A DNA stretch of 64,000 bases from JAKJGA01 sp029554345 (lineage in GTDB: Bacteria > Spirochaetota > UBA4802 > JAFGJZ01). Below the pieces are notes generated by a model that did not search any database, was not told the origin of the DNA, and worked only from the letters and a program-made list of their open reading frames with translations. Of the stretch, positions 23,931-34,099 are shown piece after piece (positions within the stretch are counted from its first letter, which is position 1; every line of letters begins with the position of its first letter). The translations under genes were made by a program, and so were the position numbers. The DNA is taken from contig DAOPBR010000008.1 of the NCBI GenBank assembly GCA_035395685.1, forward strand, positions 6,104 through 70,103. The letters run 5' to 3'.

Positions 23931-26919
23931 CTATTTCAGTCTCTTCAATGCAAGCATTGCAATATCATCATTTATCTCAGCCGCGCCGCTGCCGCTTATA
24001 AACTCGATTCCGGTAAACTCCTGAACCGCTGAGGCGACATTGCGTATCATCACGTCAATTTTTTTTAGAAGCGGATTTTACAACAGCCGAATGAAGTCTT
24101 TCGTCGCCGAAAAGTTCACGCGTAGAATTCATCGCTTCGCTTACGCCGTCAGTGTATTCAAAAAAGATATCTCCGGGTTTCAATTTGATTTTTCTCAAAG
24201 TAACTGTCTCAAGAAAGAAATCATTGTCGTCCATCCCGAGCGGAAGTCCGCCCGCTTCGAGCCGCAGTACCGATTTGGTTTTATGGCTGTAAAGAAGGGG
24301 TTCCAAATGACCCGCTGAAGCGTATTCGACTTCATGAGTCCGCACATCGATGACACCGATGAATAAAGTCACGAATATAGTTTCAGGTGTTTCTGTAAAA
24401 AGCTGTTTGTTTATTTCTGAAAGAATCTTGATAATATCTCTTTCACCTCGTTTGACGATACCGTGAAGATGCGCTCGCACTGTCGACATTACAAGAGCCG
24501 GTCCGACTCCGTGGCTTGAAACATCCGCCATGCAGAAAAGAAGACGGTTTTCATCCAGCTCAATCAGATCATAGTAATCGCCTCCCACTCCTTTCATCGA
24601 CCGGTAAAAATGCCCTATTGAATAATTATCCCCGAGAGTTGCCGGAACTGAAGACGAAAGCAGCTGCTTCTGAATCTCGCCTGCAGCAGAAATATCACCG
24701 CGCATCTCCTCACGGTCGCGGAGTCCCTTCATCATTTCATTCAGCGAAACGGCCATATCCTCGATTTCATCCATGCCCTTTTCAGGAAACACAGCTGAGA
24801 GATCCCCCTTTGCCGCTATTTGAGCCTGAGAAATTATACCCTTAATCCGCCTCACGATAAAACCAGAGAATATGAAAGTAAACATAACAGCCGCAAATGC
24901 CAGAATTCCGGCGCCGATTAACATCTTCCTTCCATTGTCCTTTATCTTAAGCATTCCATCGGTTCCGTCGACAATCACGGTATTGTATCCTGTAATCCCG
25001 GCCGAGATAACATCATGGACTATACCCGGAGTCCCGTTTTTGTATCCGAAAAATCCTATTTCCGGAACAAACGGCGTCGAGTCGAGCTTCCACATATATT
25101 CTTCGGCTTCGCTTCTGCTGAAAGCGGCAATACCGTCATCAATCATTTTTATTCTATTTGAACCGTCGGCAAATTCAGGCAAAGCAGTCTCCGACATCCC
25201 GCTGTATATCCAATTACGAAGCGCTTCAAAACGTTTTAGTGCTGAATATCTAAAAACAGGATCACGCAGATAGTCTCTGAACTCATCAGAGCTTTTTCCG
25301 TGACGAAGAGCAACATAATCATACAAAGCGCTGTCTCGGAAAGTTCTAAACGCCTCATAGGACACGACACCCTGCATGGTTGAATAGTCCTTTTTAATTC
25401 TGTCTAGTTCAGCCTTAAGCTTCAGTTCGGCTTCCTTGAGATCATCAGATTTCTGAACAAGTGATTCCTTTTCCGGAAAATCTTCTTCATCTTTGGAAAC
25501 AGATGCAGCTTTTAACTGCTCAGCAATCCTTGCCGATTCATTCCTGATCCTTTTGATTTCATCGTTAATCTCAGCGTTACGCCTGGTCTGTAAATCAGCG
25601 TGCGGATTGTTCTTTGCGAAGGAAACAGATCTTTCATTTACAAGCGACTTATATTGCGAGTATAAAGAAACATATTCCGGATCATTTCCCGGAGGAGTTT
25701 TGGCATCCTTGAGTTCTTCCATTCGTTTTTTCATCTTAACCGTGAGTGTTGCAATCAGGCCGCATATTCTATTATCTTCTTTAAGCAGTTTTTTCCATGC
25801 ATTAAATTCAGAATCGAATTCATTAAGTATAATTCCGCCACGCGAAAATGTTGCAGGATTTCTGTAAACTCCGAGATATCTGACAAGATAAGATTTACCA
25901 TTAATCAGGTATTGCGTATCAGGTGCATTGCCGGAAACTGCGCGTGTCGATGCGGAAGAAAAAAATTCATTTCTGTCATTCTTGTATAAATCAGAAGAAA
26001 GAAGATCTGCGAAACGGGATCCGGCATCCGGAAGATCCGGTCCCGTATCCAGTGTAACCTCTCCGATTTTGTCGGAAGAAACGATACGTACAGCACCGCC
26101 TGATATGCCGAGCTCTTCAATTCTCTTAAATTCTTCTTTATAATAAGGCCTCAAAGATGCGCGGAGAATCCTTTCGGCATAAGCTTTTCGCTTCATGGCG
26201 GATGAAACCCTTTTTTCCCATGAAACAAGTTCAGTTTTCATTTTATTATATTTAATCATATCCTGTTTAGAAAGCGAAGACGGATCACCGAGAGCATTGA
26301 TTTTTTCACGGACAGTATCAACGCTGCTCTCAATCTCACTTAAATGCTTGGCAGCTGCTGCAGCTCGGGAAGCGCGGTATTGAATTATCTTAAACGCGGC
26401 ATCGGCAACATCTTCTCCGCTTTTCCGTTTGAGTCTTTCTTTGACGGATTCTTCAAGAAGTTCTATATCCTTATCTGAAAGATATCTGCTGAAATATGTA
26501 TCATACGAAACAGGATGATATGTATATCTCACCTTCATGCCGAAAAGTTTTCCGAGAGAACGGAAACTGTTCATTGCAGATTCATCTTTTCTATAATAGA
26601 CAGCTTTATATTTGCTCAGATCCTGCTTCTTTTCTTTTATCCTTATACGCATATCCTCGATGAGAATAAGATGTGAGGATATATTTTCCATGTCAGAAAT
26701 GACAGAGTTGATAACACGCAGAGAATTCTCCGTCTCTGCAGCATACTCCTTTTCGAGAAGTTTCTTCTGGTATATATAATTGAATGCCGCAGCAGCAAAA
26801 AGAATAACTAAAACGAAAACGCCGGTAAGTACAGACAGCTTGAAGCGTATTCCCGGCATCAATCTTCTCAGAAAATGTTTTCTTTTAATTAAATTCTTAA
26901 TCGGATTCATTATTCTCAT
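23931..26919 (-). CDS. RsbU-type sensor phosphatase (SpoIIE/PP2C), frameshifted near 3' end
   Basis: A large membrane protein: one membrane helix near residues 25-50, a long extracytoplasmic, largely coiled-coil region to about 660, a second membrane helix (LAFAAVMFTFIFSGFIV), a HAMP-like linker, and a C-terminal SpoIIE/PP2C phosphatase from about 745 with GVGGDYYD, ADVSSHGVGPALVM and YTDGVSEAMNS. It would dephosphorylate the STAS antagonist encoded upstream. The frame stops at 24055 after an A8 run (24059-24066). Removing one A lets it continue through VASAVQEFTGIEF to NDDIAMLALKRLK, ending at 23931. That tail holds the last metal-binding Asp motif, so either the base count is wrong or the gene is decaying. 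Last gene of the Rsb operon. Confidence 0.85.
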
Positions 26920-27331
26920 TATTTTTCTCCCACTTAAGGATGAGGCGGTTCCCGCCGTTTTCGCTTACCTCGTAACGGACGTCCATGAATCTTCTGTAAA
27001 CGCCGATTCCGAATCCTCCTTCAGCTCCGTCAGCGGGTTCTTCCTGAGCTGAAATTTTTTCAAGCGGATTATACAAAGGTGCAGTATCTGAAAGCGTGAA
27101 TTTAAAAGAACCGTCTGACGAATACATCTCAAGAATTATTACTCCATCGGTGTTTTCTCCATAACCGTGCCTCATAATGTTAGATACGGCCTCATCGACT
27201 GAAAGGACAATATGCGATGCATCCATTTCAGGAACATGCCCGTCGATAAAAGACGCAACCTCTGCGCGGGCTCTTGAAAGTTCCGCAAGAGAATTAATCA
27301 GCGTCACAGAGCGGAATGATCCCGAATTCAT
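26897..27331 (-). CDS. RsbW-like anti-sigma serine kinase
   Basis: 144 residues with a GHKL-type ATP-binding fold. N-box VDEAVSNIMRHGYG, then LSDTAPLYNPL and GFGIGVYRRFMD give the G boxes. Proteins of this class bind a sigma factor and phosphorylate the STAS antagonist on Ser. It begins in an ATGA overlap with the STAS gene and its end overlaps the phosphatase start by 23 bases. The sigma factor it controls is not in the window. Family is clear, partner is inferred from the operon. Confidence 0.88.
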   Translation of the reverse strand: MNSGSFRSVTLINSLAELSRARAEVASFIDGHVPEMDASHIVLSVDEAVSNIMRHGYGENTDGVIILEMYSSDGSFKFTLSDTAPLYNPLEKISAQEEPADGAEGGFGIGVYRRFMDVRYEVSENGGNRLILKWEKNNENNESD

Positions 27332-27678
27332 TGCAGATCTTTTACTGCCGCAGCGGTTTCAATATAAAGTTGAACTTTTTTAGTAAAATACATAACCTTG
27401 AATGTATCGGTTATCGTTTTATTCGCTTCTGATACCGCTATTATCCCGCCCTTAGCTTTGACAGAATTGAGAATAGCGTTCAGGACGCCGATACCGGCTG
27501 ATGAAATGTAAGTACAATTCGCGAAATTAAAAACTAATTTTACGTTGCCTTCCGATATTTTCTTTTCGGCACTTTCCTTAAGTATTGGAGCCGTATGCGC
27601 GTCTATCTCGCCTGCAAGCTCCAGAACCATAACACTGCCGTTTTTATTTTCAGTAATTTTCAAAACTGCTTCAGCCAT
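27328..27678 (-). CDS. Anti-sigma factor antagonist (STAS domain)
   Basis: 116 residues of single STAS fold, with LAGEIDAHTAPILKES at the start and the conserved phosphorylation region CTYISSAGIGVL (S59/S60). Unphosphorylated antagonist binds the anti-sigma kinase and frees the sigma factor. It is next to the kinase (4-base overlap) and the phosphatase, the expected partner-switch order. GGGAGGAATA precedes its ATG. Confidence 0.92.
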   Translation of the reverse strand: MAEAVLKITENKNGSVMVLELAGEIDAHTAPILKESAEKKISEGNVKLVFNFANCTYISSAGIGVLNAILNSVKAKGGIIAVSEANKTITDTFKVMYFTKKVQLYIETAAAVKDLQ

Positions 27679-27687
27679 TATTCCTCC

Positions 27688-28593
27688 CTATTTGAGTTCA
27701 TCCCAAAGATTCTTTTCCGTAATCATTTTATAAAGAATTCTCTCAAGTCTGTCGATGTCATAAAAATGTTTCGCTGAAGCATTGCCCTCAAAAATGTAGC
27801 CGTATTTGCGGATAAACTGAACCGCTGATGAAATATCCCCGTCAAGAATGCTTTTAGTGATGCGGAAATATAGATCAACTGCCATCTGATTTTTCAGCTC
27901 ATCCTCGAAACCTTCTTCACGTTTGTTCATCGCAGCAACGAGTTTACGGACGTCATTCGAAGCGTAATCCTCGCCGTCCGAAAATCTAATGATATATGAG
28001 GCTAGAAGTTTTCTGCATTTTGAAATATTTCTGTAACTGCTGGCGATAAGAATATTGTCATACAGACGTTTAATTTCTCCGTCCAGTCTGATCTTCTCAA
28101 GAGAGGCATCAAGTTTTACAGGATCGAAAGCCGATTTTAAGGCATCTTTGCCTATTCCGCCGATCGCGTTGGAGAAGATTTTTTCACTTTTTTCGCTTAT
28201 CTTTTTTTGGAATTCATTTAACGGCTGGCTTATGATTTCTACGAAATCCAAAGCTTCGGGGCTTCCCGAAACCTTTGTGTGAAGCTGCATTTTCTCAAGA
28301 AAAAAAATTGAAGAATCCCCGAGAGCACTCAAAGATTCATCGGCAGCATGCATAATAAGCCTTTTGCAGCGCGGACCGATTGTATTAAGAAATGCCTGAT
28401 TCTGGGATTCAAGAGCTATGCGTTCCATTGTTTTGCGGACATTAATGTCGCTTTGTCTTTTCTGCCATCCGGCATCAACAACCGGCTTATACAGGTATGA
28501 GACAAAAGAATCTTTACCGCTTTTGGCCAGAATACGTATGCCCTTGATCAGTTCCTGAGACAATGAAACGGAAACTTTGTGCTGTAATTCCAT
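27688..28593 (-). CDS. Unknown helical protein at head of Rsb operon
   Basis: 301 residues, wholly alpha-helical by composition, without signal or membrane segment. No family recognised. Repeating features include SLSQELIKGIRILAKSGKDS near the start, KLDASLEKIRLDGEIKRLY in the middle and AVQFIRKYGYIFEG near the end, which may reflect helical repeats. It has a good AGAGGATT ribosome site and lies 9 bases before the STAS gene, so it is probably co-transcribed and may supply an input or scaffold to the phosphatase module. That role is inference. Confidence 0.6.
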   Translation of the reverse strand: MELQHKVSVSLSQELIKGIRILAKSGKDSFVSYLYKPVVDAGWQKRQSDINVRKTMERIALESQNQAFLNTIGPRCKRLIMHAADESLSALGDSSIFFLEKMQLHTKVSGSPEALDFVEIISQPLNEFQKKISEKSEKIFSNAIGGIGKDALKSAFDPVKLDASLEKIRLDGEIKRLYDNILIASSYRNISKCRKLLASYIIRFSDGEDYASNDVRKLVAAMNKREEGFEDELKNQMAVDLYFRITKSILDGDISSAVQFIRKYGYIFEGNASAKHFYDIDRLERILYKMITEKNLWDELK

Positions 28594-28828
28594 AATCCTC
28601 TGACCAAGTAAAAAAATAAACCACTTGTTCTAATCTGGGGGGATGCCGTTAAAAATGTCAATCAAAGCTTATAAAGATAAAACCTGTTCTGCAGGAAGAA
28701 TACCAAGAATTAATTAATAAAAATCTAAAATGATCTTTAAACGGTATTATTATAAATAATGATTTGACCGGCAAATTCATTATGTAAATATCTATTTAAA
28801 TGCATTTAACAGGCGGAACATGATATAA

Positions 28829-29602
28829 ATGATTAAATCAACACATTGTCTTTCATGCGGAGCACCGCTCGTTCATGAACTACTTATATCAAATAAATTG
28901 TCATTTAAATGCCATTATTGCGGAAGAACATATCTTTCAACAAAGTCATATTCAGAGTCTTCAATTATAGAAAATAAAAGTTCCATAAATGAAGACTTAA
29001 ATTCTCCGGCAGAGCGTCCTGCTAATACGAAACTCCGTTTAATCAGCAAACCCGGAATATTTTTTTACGCCGAACTCAAAGGAAGGCATGATTTTAAAAC
29101 TACTCTTTTCGCTGTTATCTTTTCGTTGTCTTTTGTGATTTCTATTTCTTTTGCGGAAGCTGTCCTTATCAATGGAGGAAATACAGTTTCAGCAATAGCT
29201 TTAATGTGGGGTTCAAGTCTATTATCAGTAATTTTTATGATATCCAATGCAAAACGCGCAGGATTGAAAGAATGGTCTTTTTACCGCGTAATGAGAAATA
29301 TTCTGCATCTAGTGATACCTAACGCCGTCTCTTTCCTTTTACATCTTTCATTATTTCCGCTTCTGCACAAAGAAGACATCACAATAAAGAATAGAATAAT
29401 CACTATGAGAGGAAGGAATATTTTCAGCTGGAAAATTTGCCGAGATACAAAAGAAATAAAAGAAATTCTCTTCAAAAACGCCCAAATTCAGCCGCTCTTC
29501 TCTATCGTGTTTAACGATGCCTGCTGGCATCTCGGAATAAACATGAGTCTTGAGGAAAGACGCTGGGTAAAAACCGAAATTCAGAAATTTTTAGACATAT
29601 AA
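28829..29602 (+). CDS. Zinc-ribbon membrane protein, unknown
   Basis: 257 residues. An N-terminal zinc ribbon uses the CLSCG and CHYCG pairs (first 35 residues). After a low-complexity linker come two or three hydrophobic segments (TLFAVIFSLSFVISISFAEAV, ALMWGSSLLSVIFMI). The C-terminal soluble part (TIKNRIITMRGRNIFSWK) resembles PH-like membrane-protein tails, but that is weak. It is transcribed alone, between two operons. Function unknown. Confidence 0.55.
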   Translation: MIKSTHCLSCGAPLVHELLISNKLSFKCHYCGRTYLSTKSYSESSIIENKSSINEDLNSPAERPANTKLRLISKPGIFFYAELKGRHDFKTTLFAVIFSLSFVISISFAEAVLINGGNTVSAIALMWGSSLLSVIFMISNAKRAGLKEWSFYRVMRNILHLVIPNAVSFLLHLSLFPLLHKEDITIKNRIITMRGRNIFSWKICRDTKEIKEILFKNAQIQPLFSIVFNDACWHLGINMSLEERRWVKTEIQKFLDI

Positions 29603-29738
29603 CTTCTCAAAAAACCATTTTTCCGAAATCACTGATGAATTAAATTAATAAAAAAACATAATCTTTCTTCTTGACTTTTTATTCTATTTTTTTTCATTAC
29701 ACTTACTCTACTAGTATTGATCATTTAAGGAGATAAAA

Positions 29739-30764
29739 ATGAAAAAGAAAATGTTACTGGCGGGTTTAACTTCGCTCATATGCTCTTTCGGCATCATGTA
29801 TGCCGAAGACGATGCTGCAAAAACAACAATCGCCGCAGACGGTCCTGTTGCGGACGTATGCTTCAGTGCCGACGGGAAAAAACTTGTTTTTTCCTACAAT
29901 AACGTTATAAACCTATATAACGCGGATGGGACTCTGATTAAAAAATTCGGTGTAAAAAACGGACCGACAATCGACGTTCTCGACTATGCTAACGGCGTTA
30001 TCGCGGCATTTGCCTATACCAACCCTGCACAGATCGAAATATGGGACGAAAAAGGCGTTAATACTAAAAAGCTCGGCGCAATAGCTAAAGACGCGGACGA
30101 ATGCTCTGTAAATGCAAACATCGAAACCGCAAAGTCATACCGCATGATTCTTTCACGCGACGGCAAAAATGTCATCAACGTATCAAGCACTGATAATTTC
30201 GGCGGTGTCAAAGCAAGAGACATCGCAAGCGGCAAACTCAAAGTCTTCAAAGGTTATGATGACACATCTGTTTACGGATGCTCTTTAAGCCCTGACGGAA
30301 ACAAATTCGCGACAATATCAAGAGACGAACAGGTCAAAATCTGGGATCTCGCAAAAGGAACTCTCATCAGCACAGTAGAAACAGGAGATCCTTTGAATTC
30401 AACTTATTACGGAAAAGATGTAGCCTTCCTTGCTGATTCAACACTTGCAGTTCTTAAGTCAGAACTAACATTGTGGTCTGCAGACGGAAAACAGATAAAA
30501 ACCATCAAGAAAGAAGTTGATTCAGCATACACTCTTGTAAGATCAAGCCGCGACGGCAACATGTTCGGCGTAGCTTTTCAGGACAGCGGTTTTGCCGTTT
30601 ACAAAAAAGACGGAACTCTTGTAAAAGTAATTATGACTCAGGGAGATTATTCGCTTCCATGCGCTGTTACAGGCATATCATTCAGCCCGGACAATAAATC
30701 AGTCGCAGTATCAACTGACGGCGGCGGAATGAGCAAGGGCGACGTTAGAATCTATTCACTCTAA
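29739..30764 (+). CDS. Secreted WD40-like beta-propeller protein
   Basis: 341 residues with a signal peptide (KKKMLLAGLTSLICSFGIMYA) and about seven repeats of a WD-like blade. Examples are VADVCFSADGKKLVFSYNN, YGCSLSPDGNKFATISRDEQ with KIWDLAKG, and ISFSPDNKSVAVSTDGGG. Such propellers usually act as binding platforms and show no catalytic site here. Strong AAGGAGATAAAA ribosome site before the ATG and a hairpin terminator just after the stop mark it as a monocistronic gene. Binding partner unknown. Confidence 0.8.
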   Translation: MKKKMLLAGLTSLICSFGIMYAEDDAAKTTIAADGPVADVCFSADGKKLVFSYNNVINLYNADGTLIKKFGVKNGPTIDVLDYANGVIAAFAYTNPAQIEIWDEKGVNTKKLGAIAKDADECSVNANIETAKSYRMILSRDGKNVINVSSTDNFGGVKARDIASGKLKVFKGYDDTSVYGCSLSPDGNKFATISRDEQVKIWDLAKGTLISTVETGDPLNSTYYGKDVAFLADSTLAVLKSELTLWSADGKQIKTIKKEVDSAYTLVRSSRDGNMFGVAFQDSGFAVYKKDGTLVKVIMTQGDYSLPCAVTGISFSPDNKSVAVSTDGGGMSKGDVRIYSL

Positions 30765-30790
30765 TATCATATTTTTAACCTTCAACACAG

Positions 30791-30820
30791 CAAAAGACGG
30801 AGAAATCCGTCTTTTGTTTT
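30791..30820 (+). terminator. Terminator after the propeller gene
   Basis: A perfect 11-bp stem CAAAAGACGGA with a GAAA tetraloop, followed by TTTT. Located 26 bases after the stop codon at 30764. Confidence 0.85.
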
Positions 30821-30839
30821 CTGTATAATATATTTGAAA

Positions 30840-31406
30840 TTAAAACTCTGAAGGAAGATTTTTCCATAAATCTTCACGGGTTTCGTTAGTCATTAAACAG
30901 GCGACAACAGAATCAATCGGATATGAATGATTTACGTTTTCATCAACTTCTCCTAATTCGTGTCTAATCTCAAAGGCCAACTTCGGTTCGCCTAGCGAAA
31001 AATCAGCATTGATTCCTTCCTTATTTCCGCGCGCATCAAGTTTAATCCACCTTGAGGCAACATAGACAAAAACATATCCGTGAAGAACAAGCCATGGAAA
31101 TTTATCATCATCAAGTATAAGCTTCTGATAACCGAATCCGGCAGGTATACCGACTGCGCGGCAAAGCGCGGCAAGAAGAATTGATTTTGCAAAACATATA
31201 CCATGACCGTTTTTTAAAACTTCCGATGCGCTTCGTGTTACAGGATTCTCTCCGATATCCGCCGAATGTTTAATATCATCTCTGACGAAATAATAAAGCC
31301 TCCTGGCTTTTGCAATATCATCCGTACAAGAAGAAACAATCGATAAAGCAAAATCCTTTACATTCGAAACATCAACCAAACCTTTATCTTCAAGATAGTT
31401 ATTCAT
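30840..31406 (-). CDS. Transglutaminase-like cysteine protease-fold protein
   Basis: About 188 residues with a transglutaminase-like core. The Cys-His-Asp triad is visible as GHGICFAKS (Cys), VLHGYVFVYV (His) and WIKLDARGN (Asp). Bacterial members often act as peptidases or amidases. No signal peptide, so probably cytoplasmic. ATG 31406 is preferred because the longer frame adds only a short non-conserved leader; neither has a strong ribosome site. It is on the same strand as the ricin-papain gene upstream (47-base gap), but no shared substrate is apparent. Confidence 0.82.
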   Translation of the reverse strand: MNNYLEDKGLVDVSNVKDFALSIVSSCTDDIAKARRLYYFVRDDIKHSADIGENPVTRSASEVLKNGHGICFAKSILLAALCRAVGIPAGFGYQKLILDDDKFPWLVLHGYVFVYVASRWIKLDARGNKEGINADFSLGEPKLAFEIRHELGEVDENVNHSYPIDSVVACLMTNETREDLWKNLPSEF

Positions 31407-31453
31407 AACATACCTAGGATAAACGCACAAAATTAAACTTCCGCGTCAATAAT

Positions 31454-33970
31454 TTATTCAATTCTAATCCAGCTTGCCGTACTTCCTATACCGGCACAGC
31501 CGTATTTTATCCACATGTATCCGTCTTCTCCCCAATCAGGTCCCCATGAGTTCTTGATTAGCCATGCACCTTTTGCATCATCCCATCCGACGATAATAAT
31601 CGCATGATTGGTCTGACCCGCAGGAATAACCGCATCATAAACGCCTGATCCGTACGCCATAAAAAGATCCGTTACGAGCACTGATGAATAAAGCGGTCCA
31701 TATTTGCAAAGAGCTTCCTTTATCTGACGCACTGTAGGATTTTTCAAAGCAACATATCCCTGCATTGAAACTTTATAAGTAAGCGACGGGACTTTATTCG
31801 CGGAACTCCCGTCTTTGGCCTGATATGGAAATTCACTTTCAGTTGGAATTCCTGAGTCTATCATGCTCTTATGCAGAAACGGAGTGTTGCCTCCTCCGCA
31901 GCTTCCGCAGTCAAATGTTTTACCTGCTGCTGTTTTTCCTTCCATACGGTCAACCGCATACTGCTCTGAAAGATCCAGTTCTGTATTTTTCATTATCTTA
32001 AACACAGCTTCATAAACACCGATCGCTGAAAATGCCCAACAGCTTCCGCAGTTCTTCTGATCTTTGACAGACGTCATTTTCCCGATATCGCGCCAGTTGA
32101 AAGCTTTCATGTCGGCATTTCGCACAATCGAAGATGGAAGAGATGAAGGTTTTTTGTCATTTGCCATTAAAACAGAATCCGTCGGAGGAGGAACATCGAA
32201 AGTTCCGGCAAGCTCTTTCATCGTACGGCTGAAAGCTTTGCTGACCTTGGTTCTGAACTTATAACTTTTTTTCTTGATTTCATTTTCGAGCTCGTTCAAA
32301 CGCTTATTCATTTCATCGGTGCGTTTAGCAATCAGCTCTTCGGTTGTTTTCTTCTCCTCGCCTTTTGATATTATAAGAAATTCCCATTCTGATTCCTGAC
32401 CCTTGAAAGCAGAAGCCGCAAGCTTTGTTCCGTTTTTGCCTGCGTTTCCGTCGGCAGAAATAAAAGTTCCGTCGAGACGTGAAATAAAGCGGAAGCGGTT
32501 TTTGCCCATTGCATCTATCTTCCAGTGAAAAGCCTGTTCTGCCAGAATAGAAGCGGAATTATTCACTTCGATAGAAGAGCTCTGTGAAGGTGTAAAATTC
32601 CATTCCATCCACGGACCTTCATGATCGGCCCATGTATGAACTGATGCACCATTTGCAAAACTTCTCGGAGTACAAAGAGCCCTTCCCCAATGGGTATAAA
32701 TTTTCCATTTGCCGTTAGGCAAAAGCTGAAGACGGAATTTCTGCGAAACAGTTCCGTTACGTTGAAACACCTGAACAGGAACACCGTCTCCGTCAACTCC
32801 GCCTCTTACATCAAGGTAACCGCCGTTTGCGGAAAGGATATTATACCAGCCGTCACCCAAGGCGATAAAGCGGAAATGCTGATCAACAGCATCCTCGCGT
32901 GCGTACAAACTCACGGCGTCACCCGATTTAAACTTTTTCGGATATCCCGGCTGATCCCAGCATCCTAAATCCGAAGCGTCACCGGCCTGTGCGGATTGAA
33001 TATGAACAAATCCTGAAGGAACAATCCCCTGCTGAAATGCGGCAGTTCCGCTGTTTTTCACATATGTATCAGTATTGCATTTAAGCAGATAAAAACCTAT
33101 ATCTTCAACCTTATTGGTTCGCGTCCAAAGGGGTTCGAATTTATAACGTCTGTCGCCTTCAGGAGATTTCTGAAATTTATACGCCATTTCCCAAAGCTGA
33201 AGCTTCTTTCCATTGCCCCTTGTAAAAGCACCATCGCCCGGTATATCCCAGAAGTTTCCGAAATCATTACTTCCTTTTTTAGGGCTTCTTATGGCAGTCC
33301 AACGCTCAGTGTCAGGCACAGATGATTCACCGTAAGCATAAAGATATCTGTCCCAGCCTCCGGTAACTTCAACCTTGTCTTTAACAGCTCCGCCTGCCTG
33401 GTTAAGAAAACCGGCTCTGCCTGCTTCGATAAGAACCCACTGAGCTGCCAATGAATCATTGTCATCCCAAAGAACAACATGTGTTCCGTCGGCATCCGAA
33501 TTATCAGCCGCTACGAGTATCTTCTTTCCGCCGCCTTCATTAACATATATTTTATATTTTCCGCCTCCGACTGACGCAAATTTGAACTGCTGGTTGCGGT
33601 TTTTGGTAAGCTTAACATCCCATATTGCGACCTTTGTTCCGTTAGCGGTTTTTCCGCCGGCAACATCAACATTCCCTCTAAACAGTCTTCCGAATGAGGC
33701 ATTTTTCGGAGAAATGTAGATCCATCCGTTTCCGGCCGGTGTAAGCATAAATTTTCGGTCATCTTCATCATCATATTTATAAAGCTGAAGTACGGCGCCT
33801 TTTTTATAACCGCCTCCTTTGCCCGGGAGATCCCAGAATCCGCGGTCGGCATCGCCCGAAAGCGCCGATTTTATGTAATAATATTTGCCTGCATCCAGAG
33901 CTTCAAGCGCCGTAAACGAAATAAAAATCATGCCTACGGCAAAAATACAAAATTTCAGAAGTCTATTCAT
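31454..33970 (-). CDS. Secreted ricin-type lectin and papain-like protease
   Basis: About 838 residues. A signal peptide is followed by a long N-terminal half made of several beta-trefoil repeats of the ricin B type, shown by recurring blocks such as YYIKSALSGDADRGFWDLPGK, QHFRFIALGDGWYNILSANGG and GKWKIYTHWGR. A charged helical linker (around residues 540-590) leads to a C1A papain domain of about 220 residues. Catalytic residues are Cys near 644 (NCGSCWAFS), His near 789 (TNHAIIIVGW) and Asn near 807 (KNSWGPDWG). No clear cathepsin propeptide is seen. It probably binds glycans and cuts proteins outside the cell. ATG 33970 has AAGGTG upstream. Confidence 0.85.
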   Translation of the reverse strand: MNRLLKFCIFAVGMIFISFTALEALDAGKYYYIKSALSGDADRGFWDLPGKGGGYKKGAVLQLYKYDDEDDRKFMLTPAGNGWIYISPKNASFGRLFRGNVDVAGGKTANGTKVAIWDVKLTKNRNQQFKFASVGGGKYKIYVNEGGGKKILVAADNSDADGTHVVLWDDNDSLAAQWVLIEAGRAGFLNQAGGAVKDKVEVTGGWDRYLYAYGESSVPDTERWTAIRSPKKGSNDFGNFWDIPGDGAFTRGNGKKLQLWEMAYKFQKSPEGDRRYKFEPLWTRTNKVEDIGFYLLKCNTDTYVKNSGTAAFQQGIVPSGFVHIQSAQAGDASDLGCWDQPGYPKKFKSGDAVSLYAREDAVDQHFRFIALGDGWYNILSANGGYLDVRGGVDGDGVPVQVFQRNGTVSQKFRLQLLPNGKWKIYTHWGRALCTPRSFANGASVHTWADHEGPWMEWNFTPSQSSSIEVNNSASILAEQAFHWKIDAMGKNRFRFISRLDGTFISADGNAGKNGTKLAASAFKGQESEWEFLIISKGEEKKTTEELIAKRTDEMNKRLNELENEIKKKSYKFRTKVSKAFSRTMKELAGTFDVPPPTDSVLMANDKKPSSLPSSIVRNADMKAFNWRDIGKMTSVKDQKNCGSCWAFSAIGVYEAVFKIMKNTELDLSEQYAVDRMEGKTAAGKTFDCGSCGGGNTPFLHKSMIDSGIPTESEFPYQAKDGSSANKVPSLTYKVSMQGYVALKNPTVRQIKEALCKYGPLYSSVLVTDLFMAYGSGVYDAVIPAGQTNHAIIIVGWDDAKGAWLIKNSWGPDWGEDGYMWIKYGCAGIGSTASWIRIE

Positions 33971-34099
33971 TTCTATCACCTTTTAATCATTAGTTAAAAA
34001 TAAAATGCATATTTTAAGCTTTAAATAAAGAAAAAAACAATATTGAAGCAAAATATTGTATCTTGTGATAAAAATCCCTATAATCTCGTATATGAATTA

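Noticed and set aside
28640..28720. Short plus-strand frame of about 24 codons after GGGGGG upstream of the zinc-ribbon gene
   Set aside because: Too short, and the G run is too close to its ATG to serve as a ribosome site; probably chance.
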